Shown here: piece by piece, positions 57,855 to 64,000 of the stretch | Numbering within the stretch: position 1 is the stretch's first letter | Layout of the letters: each line of letters starts with the position of its first letter | Origin: Comamonas testosteroni | Lineage (GTDB): Bacteria > Pseudomonadota > Gammaproteobacteria > Burkholderiales > Burkholderiaceae_C | Assembly (NCBI RefSeq): GCF_000761245.1 | Contig: NZ_AWOR01000001.1 | Location: 620,001-684,000 of the forward strand | DNA length: 64,000 nucleotides | Direction of reading: 5' to 3' | Notes under the pieces: model-generated | What the model was told of the DNA's origin: nothing | What the model saw: the letters and a program-made list of their open reading frames with translations, nothing else | Databases searched by the model: none | Position numbers and translations under genes: made by a program

Positions 57855-58429
57855 GAGCCGGTTGCAGATTCGAGTCGCTTGATACGTCCACTGCTGCTGA
57901 CGCAGATTGAGGATGCGTTGGCGGTGCTGCCACTTTTTGGGGTCAGTCGAAATGCAAAATCGATGGCGGCATTCGTGCTTGAGAATCTTCCCCAGCGGTC
58001 AACCTTGATCGGGTCGGTCAGCTTGGCATCACTGGTATTGGTGAACTGCACGCTTACCTTATTGGGGGCAGGCGCGGTCTGCAATGTGTCTTCGTTGTTG
58101 TCCTGCGTGCCGTTGCTGTTCAAGTCGGCAAACACAATCCAGCCGCAGCTCCAGAGGCTGGTATCGGAGCCCACTGCTGTGCAGCCTCCGCCATCACCGC
58201 TGCGCAAAATAGTCACATTGCCGCCGCGCTTGATGGCTTCGGAGCGCGCAAAGTAAAACGTGGACTGCAATTCCTCGGATGCCTGGCGCACTCGCCAGCG
58301 TTCAAGGGTTGGATTGAAGCTGGGCGCGGCGATGCCGGCCAAAACGGCCAGAACGGCAACCGTGACCATGAGTTCAATGGCTGTGAAGCCTCTGGAAAAA
58401 TGGCGACGAATGAGGGGCTGGTTGAGCAT
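57845..58429 (-). CDS. fimT: GspH/FimT-type minor pilin
   Basis: The 194-aa prepilin has a normal leader and site HFSRGFTAIELMVTVAVLAV, with ERWRVRQASEE and FARSEAIKRGGNVTIL after it. It shares these blocks with the next gene, so the two look like a tandem duplication that has since diverged. It is first in the pilin operon. The name FimT or FimU is by family; which of the two is the functional FimU is not clear. Confidence 0.85.
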   Translation of the reverse strand: MLNQPLIRRHFSRGFTAIELMVTVAVLAVLAGIAAPSFNPTLERWRVRQASEELQSTFYFARSEAIKRGGNVTILRSGDGGGCTAVGSDTSLWSCGWIVFADLNSNGTQDNNEDTLQTAPAPNKVSVQFTNTSDAKLTDPIKVDRWGRFSSTNAAIDFAFRLTPKSGSTANASSICVSSSGRIKRLESATGSCS

Positions 58430-58510
58430 GCTGGCATATTACGTTTCGTTGCATGCCAAATGCTTTGTGACTGGATGAGTGGTCTTGATGGGGAGATCGG
58501 TGGTTGCTTT

Positions 58511-58792
58511 TCAGCGGCGGCGGCCGGAAGCTGGGTAGGCATACCCGGCGCATGCCCCGGAGTTGGGTCTTCCCTGGCATTCGCGATACAGCCGCCTGTC
58601 GCGTTCGGCGGTAGTTTCTTCCGAGCTGCTGCGGGTGTGCTGGATCTTGACCTTGCTGCTTTGCTTCTTGGCTGCTTTGTGCTTGCGTTGGCCTGCATTG
58701 GCTGCGAGTGCTGGCTGATCTGCGAGAGCGAAGACCATGAGGGCCGCAGTGCAGAGGTGGGCAAACGAATAGCGTCTAGAAAAGCTGGTCAT
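58511..58792 (-). CDS. Small secreted basic protein
   Basis: The 93-aa product has a signal peptide (FAHLCTAALMVFALADQPALA) followed by a Lys/Arg/Ser-rich mature part of about 60 residues (QRKHKAAKKQSSKVKIQH) that ends ECQGRPNSGACAGYAYPASGRRR with two cysteines. The YRECQGR..GACAGYAYP pattern looks conserved in short secreted proteins, but I do not know a function. It is 81 nt upstream of the pilin operon on the same strand and could be co-transcribed. The start MTSFSRRYSF is preferred to a longer frame. Confidence 0.65.
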   Translation of the reverse strand: MTSFSRRYSFAHLCTAALMVFALADQPALAANAGQRKHKAAKKQSSKVKIQHTRSSSEETTAERDRRLYRECQGRPNSGACAGYAYPASGRRR

Positions 58793-58916
58793 TGCAGATC
58801 CCTGGCTGGAGGTGATGGGCGCATTGTCCGAGTCTTGCCTGGGAGCGGGCAAGCGGGTTTGCCAGCCTTGGTCTTGTGCCCAGTCGTGCTATTGCATGGA
58901 AGATAAATCGCCTCTT

Positions 58917-58925
58917 GATATAATC
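58917..58925 (+). promoter_or_regulatory. Extended -10 promoter of rpsO
   Basis: TGATATAAT: a perfect TATAAT with an upstream TG, the extended -10 form, so a good -35 is not needed; the nearest TTGCAT is too far away. It lies about 100 nt before the rpsO ATG. Confidence 0.65.
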
Positions 58926-59027
58926 GCTGGGTTTTGCATGGTGCAAGACGCACGCTGAGGCCTTTCCAGCCTTGGCGCAAGTAACCAAGGTGCTCCCCGC
59001 TGAGTGCCAAATCCTAAGGAAAACAAA

Positions 59028-59294
59028 ATGATCGCTGCCGATAAGAAGGCTGAAGTTGTCAAGGCCAATGCCCGTTCCGAAAACGACACTGGTAGCCCCG
59101 AAGTGCAAGTGGCTCTGCTGACAGCTCGCATCAACGAACTGACTCCCCACTTCAAGGCTAACGCCAAGGACCACCACGGTCGTCGCGGTCTGCTGCGCAT
59201 GGTGAGCCGTCGCCGCAAGCTGCTGGACTACCTGAAGTCCAAGGACGCTGACCGCTACACAGCACTGATCGCCAAGCTGGGCCTGCGCAAGTAA
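59028..59294 (+). CDS. rpsO: 30S ribosomal protein uS15
   Basis: uS15 binds 16S rRNA h20-h22 and helps nucleate the platform. The 88-aa product carries the family pattern ([36 protein letters not shown]). The ATG follows TAAGGAAAAC; an in-frame ATG eight codons upstream is less likely. rpsO followed by pnp is a classic pair. The long leader after the promoter could carry S15 autoregulation, but I see no clear pseudoknot. Confidence 0.98.
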   Translation: MIAADKKAEVVKANARSENDTGSPEVQVALLTARINELTPHFKANAKDHHGRRGLLRMVSRRRKLLDYLKSKDADRYTALIAKLGLRK

Positions 59295-59310
59295 GCACGG
59301 TGAAAGATCG

Positions 59311-59347
59311 AAACGCCTGAGTTAGATTGCCTAGCTCAGGCGTTTTT
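59311..59347 (+). terminator. Terminator between rpsO and pnp
   Basis: AACGCCTGAG and CTCAGGCGTT form a strong stem, extended by TAG/CTA, with a short loop and six T. As in E. coli, some read-through into pnp is likely. Confidence 0.85.
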
Positions 59348-59379
59348 TACTTCGGAGTTCGCAAAACAGAGCGAAGCTG

Positions 59380-59432
59380 TGTCATTCCAGTGCTGCACTA
59401 TTTGTAGCGCGTAGCGCAGCACTGGAATGGCA
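59380..59432 (+). promoter_or_regulatory. Long hairpin in the pnp leader (RNase III-type site)
   Basis: CATTCCAGTGCTGC and GCAGCACTGGAATG are perfect 14-bp arms, extended to 17 bp with one G-U pair, around a 19-nt loop. It ends 67 nt before the pnp ATG. E. coli pnp mRNA has a leader stem cut by RNase III, after which PNPase represses its own translation; this hairpin matches in position and size. Confidence 0.7.
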
Positions 59433-59499
59433 TCGTGTTCTGTTTGCACTCCAAATCAAGACTGGATGAGCGCATCCAGCTATTCATAAAGGAGTCAAT

Positions 59500-61743
59500 A
59501 TGACCATGTTCAACAAAGTTACCAAGACTTTCCAGTGGGGCCAGCATACGGTCACCATGGAAACCGGCGAAATCGCGCGCCAGGCCTCCGGCGCCGTGCT
59601 GGTCAACATCGACGACACCGTGGTGCTGGCCACTGTCGTGGGCTCCAAGATCGCCAAGGCCGGCCAGGACTTCTTCCCCCTGACCGTTGACTACATCGAG
59701 AAGACCTATGCAGCCGGCAAGATCCCCGGCAGCTTCTTCAAGCGCGAAGCCAAGCCTTCCGAGCTGGAGACTCTGACCTCGCGTCTGATCGACCGCCCCA
59801 TCCGTCCCCTGTTCCCCGAAGGCTTCTACAACGACGTGCATGTGGTCATCCACACCATTTCGCTGAACCCCGAAGTCGACGCCGACATCGCTGCCATGAT
59901 TGCTGTCTCCGCTGCTCTGGCAGTGTCGGGCCTGCCTTTCAACGGTCCTATCGGTGCAGCCCGCGTGGGTTACATCAATGGCGAATACGTGCTGAACCCC
60001 GGTCAGACCCTGCGCAAGGATTCGCAGATGGATCTGGTCGTTGCCGGCACCGAATCTGCCGTGCTGATGGTGGAGTCCGAAGCCCTGCAGCTGCCTGAAG
60101 AAGTGATGCTGGGCGCCGTGGTGTTCGGCCACGAGCAAGGCAAGATCGCCATCGACGCCATCCATGACCTGGTGCGCGAAGGCGGCAAGCCCGCATGGGA
60201 CTGGACTGCTCCCGCCAAGGACGAAGCGCTGATCGCCAAGGTGGTCGAGCTGGGCGAAGCCAAGCTGCGCGCCGCTTACCAGGAACGCAACAAGCAGGTG
60301 CGTACCCTGGCTTGCCGCACGGCCTACGCAGATGTCAAGGCCGCCTTGACCGAGCAGGGCGTGGCGTTTGACGGCGTCAAGGTTGAAGGCATGCTGTTCG
60401 ACATCGAAGCCGGCATCGTGCGTTCGCAGATCCTGGCGGGCGAGCCCCGTATCGACGGCCGCGACACCCGTACCGTGCGTCCCATCGAAATCCGCTCCTC
60501 CGTGCTGCCCCGCACTCACGGCTCCGCGCTGTTCACGCGTGGTGAAACCCAGGCCCTGGTGATCTCCACGCTGGGTACCGAGCGTGACGCTCAGAAGATC
60601 GACGCGCTGGCTGGCGAGTTCGAAGACCGCTTCCTGTTCCACTACAACATGCCTCCCTTTGCCACCGGCGAAGTGGGCCGCATGGGCTCGACCAAGCGCC
60701 GTGAAATCGGCCACGGCCGTTTGGCCAAGCGCGCTCTGGCCGCTTGCCTGCCGACCAAGGAAGAGTTCCCCTACACCATCCGCGTGGTGTCGGAAATCAC
60801 CGAGTCCAACGGCTCCTCGTCCATGGCTTCGGTCTGCGGCGGCTGCCTGTCCATGATGGACGCCGGCGTGCCCATGAAGGCGCATGTGGCCGGTATCGCC
60901 ATGGGTCTGATCAAGGAAGACAACAAGTTCGCCGTGCTGACCGACATCCTGGGTGACGAAGATCACCTGGGTGACATGGACTTCAAGGTGGCCGGTACCA
61001 CCAACGGTATCACTGCCCTGCAGATGGACATCAAGATCCAGGGCATCACCAAGGAAATCATGCAGGTCGCCCTGGCTCAGGCCAAGGAAGCGCGCATGCA
61101 CATCCTGGGCAAGATGCAGGAAGCCATGGGTGAAGCCAAGACCGAAGTCTCCAGCTTCGCGCCCAAGCTCTACACCATGAAGATCAACCCCGAGAAGATC
61201 CGTGACGTGATCGGCAAGGGCGGCGCCACCATCCGTGCGCTGACCGAAGAGACCGGCACCCAGATCAACATCGAGGAAGACGGCACCATCACCATTGCCG
61301 CCACTGACGGCGCCAAGGCTGAAGCTGCCAAGCTGCGCATCGAGCAGATCACGGCCGAAGTCGAGATCGGCAAGGTCTACGAAGGCCCCATCGTCAAGAT
61401 CCTGGAATTCGGTGCCCTGGTCAACTTGCTGCCCGGCAAGGACGGTCTGCTGCATATCAGCCAGATCGCTCACGAGCGCGTGGAAAAGGTCACCGACTAT
61501 CTGCAAGAAGGTCAAGTGATCAAGGTCAAGGTTCTGGAAACCGACGACAAGGGTCGTGTCAAGCTGTCCATGAAGGCGCTGACCGAGCGTCCCGCCGGCA
61601 TGCCCGAGCGCGAGCCGCGTGAACCCCGTGGCGATCGCGAGTACCGCGAACGTGCTCCTCGTCAGAATCGCGAACCCCGCGAGAGTCGCGAGCCGCGCGA
61701 AAACCGCGCAGCCGCTGACGAGCAGCAGCAACAGCAGCAGTAA
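59500..61743 (+). CDS. pnp: Polyribonucleotide nucleotidyltransferase
   Basis: PNPase is a trimeric 3'-5' phosphorolytic exoribonuclease and degradosome partner. The 747-aa protein has two RNase PH domains (for instance [13 protein letters not shown] and [30 protein letters not shown]), then KH ([20 protein letters not shown]) and S1 ([20 protein letters not shown]) domains, and an Arg/Glu/Gln-rich tail with repeated EPRE/ESRE units ending in polyglutamine. The ATG follows AAGGAGTCAAT. A hairpin upstream suggests autoregulation. Confidence 0.98.
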   Translation: MTMFNKVTKTFQWGQHTVTMETGEIARQASGAVLVNIDDTVVLATVVGSKIAKAGQDFFPLTVDYIEKTYAAGKIPGSFFKREAKPSELETLTSRLIDRPIRPLFPEGFYNDVHVVIHTISLNPEVDADIAAMIAVSAALAVSGLPFNGPIGAARVGYINGEYVLNPGQTLRKDSQMDLVVAGTESAVLMVESEALQLPEEVMLGAVVFGHEQGKIAIDAIHDLVREGGKPAWDWTAPAKDEALIAKVVELGEAKLRAAYQERNKQVRTLACRTAYADVKAALTEQGVAFDGVKVEGMLFDIEAGIVRSQILAGEPRIDGRDTRTVRPIEIRSSVLPRTHGSALFTRGETQALVISTLGTERDAQKIDALAGEFEDRFLFHYNMPPFATGEVGRMGSTKRREIGHGRLAKRALAACLPTKEEFPYTIRVVSEITESNGSSSMASVCGGCLSMMDAGVPMKAHVAGIAMGLIKEDNKFAVLTDILGDEDHLGDMDFKVAGTTNGITALQMDIKIQGITKEIMQVALAQAKEARMHILGKMQEAMGEAKTEVSSFAPKLYTMKINPEKIRDVIGKGGATIRALTEETGTQINIEEDGTITIAATDGAKAEAAKLRIEQITAEVEIGKVYEGPIVKILEFGALVNLLPGKDGLLHISQIAHERVEKVTDYLQEGQVIKVKVLETDDKGRVKLSMKALTERPAGMPEREPREPRGDREYRERAPRQNREPRESREPRENRAAADEQQQQQQ

Positions 61744-61751
61744 TGGCTGAG

Positions 61752-61783
61752 CAGGAGTCCGCCGCGAGGCGGTCTCCTGTTTT
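61752..61783 (+). terminator. Terminator of pnp
   Basis: CAGGAG-t-CCGCC-gcga-GGCGG-t-CTCCTG with TTTT after it; one internal T-T mismatch. Confidence 0.75.
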
Positions 61784-61807
61784 GTCGTTTGCTGGCTGAT
61801 CCTGATT

Positions 61808-61846
61808 TTGTAGCTGCTAGCGCTTTTTTGCATAAGCGCTTGAGCC
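61808..61846. repeat. Family A repeat, copy 6 (pnp-oxidoreductase gap)
   Basis: TTGTAGCTGCTAGCGCTTTT then ATAAGCGCTTGAGCC. The left core TAGCTGCTAGCGCT is identical to copy 1. Confidence 0.75.
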
Positions 61847-61890
61847 TGATTTCTTTGATAAAGCAAAGCCTGACTATGGAAGCCAACACA

Positions 61891-62883
61891 ATGCGAGCGG
61901 TGGAAATCACCAGCTATGGTGCGCCAGACGTGCTGCGCATGGGTGTACGTCCCATGCCGGTGGCGGCTGAGGGCGAGGTGCTGATTCGCGTTGCCGCGAG
62001 CGGCATCAATCGCCCCGATGTGCTGCAGCGCAAAGGTCATTACGCACCGCCTCCCGGTGCCTCCGATCTTCCGGGGCTTGAGGTGGCGGGTGTGATCGTG
62101 GCGGGCGATGAAGCGGCCATGGGCAAGGCGGGCTTCAAGCTCGGCGACCGCGTCTGCGCGCTGGTGGCCGGTGGCGGCTATGCGAGCTTCTGCGCTGCGC
62201 CCGTGGAGCAGTGTCTGCCGGTGCCGGCGGGCTTTAGCGACGTGCAGGCGGCTGCCTTGCCCGAGACCTTTTTCACGGTCTGGAGCAATGTGTTTGACCG
62301 GGGGGCTCTGCAGCCCGGCGAAACCTTGCTGGTGCAGGGCGGCAGCAGCGGCATTGGCGTGACGGCGATTCAGCTGGCCAAGGCCTGGGGCGCGACGGTC
62401 ATTGTCACGGCGGGCAGTGATGCCAAGTGCGATGACTGCCTCAAGCTCGGAGCCGATCACGCCATCAACTACAAGACACAGGATTTTGCGGCAGAAGTGC
62501 AGCGCATCACGGCGGGCGAAGGCGTCAACGTCATCCTCGACATGGTCGCCGGCAGCTATGTGGCGCGCGAAGTCCAATGCCTGGCTCCTGATGGCCGTCT
62601 GGTCATCATTGCGGTGCAGGGCGGCGTCAAGGCCGAGTTCGATGCCGGCCTGGTGCTGCGCAAGCGACTGACCGTGACCGGCTCCACGCTGCGCCCGCGC
62701 TCCGTGGCCTTCAAGGCGGCGATCGCCGAGGCGCTCAAGCGCAATGTCTGGCCTCTTCTGGAGTCCGGCAAGGTGCGCCCAGCCATTTATCGTGAATTCG
62801 ATGCTGCTGATGCGGCGCAGGCTCATGCGCTGATGGAATCCAGCCAGCACACCGGAAAAATCGTTTTGACTTGGGAAACATGA
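61891..62883 (+). CDS. NADPH:quinone oxidoreductase (zinc-independent MDR family)
   Basis: The product (330 aa) is a medium-chain reductase: [46 protein letters not shown] and the NADPH loop [19 protein letters not shown] are typical of the QOR/PIG3 group, which reduces quinones. The usual catalytic zinc ligands are absent. The start [17 protein letters not shown] follows GGAAG; an ATG five codons upstream is also possible. Its stop overlaps the tpiA ATG by 4 nt (ATGA), so the two are coupled. Confidence 0.9.
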   Translation: MRAVEITSYGAPDVLRMGVRPMPVAAEGEVLIRVAASGINRPDVLQRKGHYAPPPGASDLPGLEVAGVIVAGDEAAMGKAGFKLGDRVCALVAGGGYASFCAAPVEQCLPVPAGFSDVQAAALPETFFTVWSNVFDRGALQPGETLLVQGGSSGIGVTAIQLAKAWGATVIVTAGSDAKCDDCLKLGADHAINYKTQDFAAEVQRITAGEGVNVILDMVAGSYVAREVQCLAPDGRLVIIAVQGGVKAEFDAGLVLRKRLTVTGSTLRPRSVAFKAAIAEALKRNVWPLLESGKVRPAIYREFDAADAAQAHALMESSQHTGKIVLTWET

Positions 62884-63626
62884 AGCAAAAACTCATTGTT
62901 GGCAACTGGAAGATGAACGGCAGCTTGGCTGCCAATGCCGCTTTGCTGCAGGCCATCAAGCAGGGCTTGCCTGCTGACAACAAGGCGGGTGTGGCTGTGG
63001 CGGCTCCTGCGCCCTATCTGGCTCAAGTCCAGGCGGAACTTGCGGGTGCCGCCATTGGTGTGGGCGCGCAGGATGTGTCCCAGCACGAGCAGGGTGCATT
63101 CACGGGCGAGGTTTCGGCCGCCATGCTCAAGGAGTTCGGCGTGCGCTATGCACTGGTCGGTCACTCCGAGCGTCGTCAGTATCATGGCGAGACTGATGCC
63201 GTGGTTGCCGGCAAGGCTCAGGCCGCGCTGGCCAAGGGCATCACGCCCATCGTCTGCGTGGGCGAGACCCTGGCGGAACGTGAAGCAGGTCAGACCGAGG
63301 CTGTGGTCAAGCGTCAGCTGGCAGCCGTGATTCATCAGGTCGGCCACTGCGTGAGCGAGCTGGTCGTGGCCTATGAGCCTGTCTGGGCCATAGGCACCGG
63401 CAAGACTGCCACTCCCGAGCAGGCCCAGCAGGTGCATGCCGTGCTGCGGGCGCAGCTGGCGGCGGCCAGCGACAAGGCTGATCGCGTGCCCCTGCTTTAT
63501 GGCGGTAGCATGAATGCTGGCAATGCGGCGCAACTGCTGGCTCAGGCCGATATTGACGGCGGCCTGATCGGTGGTGCGGCTCTCAAGGCCCCGGATTTCC
63601 TCACTATTATTGCGGCAGCGCAATAA
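62880..63626 (+). CDS. tpiA: Triosephosphate isomerase
   Basis: TpiA interconverts dihydroxyacetone phosphate and glyceraldehyde 3-phosphate. [10 protein letters not shown] (Asn, Lys), [12 protein letters not shown] (electrophilic His) and [12 protein letters not shown] (catalytic Glu) are all intact; [10 protein letters not shown] binds phosphate. The length of 248 aa is normal. The ATG overlapping the upstream stop gives [11 protein letters not shown], the best family start. It precedes secG, a common order (tpiA-secG). Confidence 0.98.
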   Translation: MKQKLIVGNWKMNGSLAANAALLQAIKQGLPADNKAGVAVAAPAPYLAQVQAELAGAAIGVGAQDVSQHEQGAFTGEVSAAMLKEFGVRYALVGHSERRQYHGETDAVVAGKAQAALAKGITPIVCVGETLAEREAGQTEAVVKRQLAAVIHQVGHCVSELVVAYEPVWAIGTGKTATPEQAQQVHAVLRAQLAAASDKADRVPLLYGGSMNAGNAAQLLAQADIDGGLIGGAALKAPDFLTIIAAAQ

Positions 63627-63683
63627 TTCGTCTGCGCCGCACTCCGGTGCGGTGCGCAATGATTCAGACTTTTAGGTTTTGAT

Positions 63684-64000
63684 ATGAACGTCTTTTCCAG
63701 CGTCATTCTCGCGGTCCAGATGCTGGCCGCTCTGGGCATGATCGGCCTCATCCTCATGCAGCACGGCAAGGGTGCCGATATGGGGGCTTCTTTTGGCAGC
63801 GGTTCGTCGGGCAGCCTGTTTGGCGCCTCGGGCAGTGCCAACTTCCTGTCGCGCTCCACGGCGGCTCTGGCCACCGTGTTCTTCGTGTCGACACTGGCAC
63901 TGGCTTATCTGGGCAACGCTCGCCCAGTGAGTTCGGGTAGTGTGCTGGAAGGCGCTGCTCCGGTGTCGGCTCCTGCGCCTGCTGCCGATGTGCCGCCAGC
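63684..64000 (+). CDS. secG: Preprotein translocase subunit SecG (partial)
   Basis: SecG aids SecYEG in protein export. The first 105 codons lie in the window; the 3' end is cut. The first membrane helix (VILAVQMLAALGMIGLILMQ), the conserved cytoplasmic stretch (GKGADMGASFGSGSSGSLFG), the second helix (AALATVFFVSTLALAYLG) and a Pro/Ala-rich tail are present. It follows tpiA by 57 nt on the same strand. Confidence 0.95.
   Translation, partial: MNVFSSVILAVQMLAALGMIGLILMQHGKGADMGASFGSGSSGSLFGASGSANFLSRSTAALATVFFVSTLALAYLGNARPVSSGSVLEGAAPVSAPAPAADVPP

Noticed and set aside
59398..62850. A 1150-codon open frame on the minus strand opposite pnp and the quinone oxidoreductase gene
   Set aside because: It is antisense to two certain genes. 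Its His/Gly/Leu/Asp-rich, low-information translation is the usual shadow of GC-rich coding DNA, and it has no recognisable motif.

Overview
The window is a GC-rich chromosomal segment from a beta-proteobacterium of the family Comamonadaceae, most like Comamonas or Delftia. Three things suggest this: the gene orders leuC-leuD-leuB-asd-fimV-truA-trpF-trpB-trpA-accD, rpsF-priB-rpsR-rplI-dnaB and hom..thrC-(Moco genes)-clpB; a full type IV minor-pilin operon; and two families of short intergenic repeats of the kind seen in this family. The genus is inferred from memory of gene order, not from a search. I saw no tRNA, rRNA, CRISPR array, insertion sequence or prophage.

Layout. 1-13.5 kb (minus strand): accD (cut by the window edge), trpA, trpB, trpF, truA, fimV, asd, leuB, leuD, leuC and a LysR regulator, so tryptophan, leucine and aspartate-family synthesis sit next to the FimV pilus-assembly hub. 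13.9-19.1 kb: a secreted Sel1-repeat protein (+), then the heat-shock operon grpE-dnaK-dnaJ (minus) behind a good sigma-32 promoter. 19.4-22.4 kb (+): rpsF-priB-rpsR-rplI and dnaB. 22.6-26 kb (minus): a small tail-anchored coiled-coil protein, a PIN-PhoH ATPase, a Bcp peroxiredoxin and a small Mth938-like protein. 26.1-34.1 kb (+): alaA, hom, an exported DUF3298-like protein, thrC, mobB, moeA and moaD.

34.1-38.3 kb is an accessory block between moaD and moaE. It holds a serine-recombinase tail without its catalytic domain, a divergent MFS/TetR pair with a perfect palindromic operator, a degenerate GIY-YIG protein with an unknown C-terminal domain, and two small unknown genes. 38.3-47.7 kb (+ apart from one gene): moaE, clpB, a small membrane protein, an aldehyde dehydrogenase, a GNAT acetyltransferase, a class I methyltransferase, an unknown minus-strand gene and dusC. 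47.7-58.8 kb (minus): a phospholipase-D-like lipoprotein, ribD, and the type IV pilus operon fimT/fimU x2-pilV-pilW-pilX-pilY1-pilE, with a small secreted basic protein upstream. 58.9-64 kb (+): rpsO, pnp with a long leader hairpin, a quinone oxidoreductase, tpiA and the start of secG.

The window is mostly core genome. The less ordinary content is two dispersed repeat families (one always just 3' of a stop codon in the same orientation), the accessory block splitting the Moco genes, the secreted gene splitting hom from thrC, an AT-rich pilY1 5' half with a perfect internal hairpin, and regulatory structures upstream of pnp, grpE, clpB and the MFS/TetR pair. I found no clear evidence of a wholly new multi-gene system. 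The best candidates for new biology are the 3'-end repeat family and the moaD-moaE accessory block.
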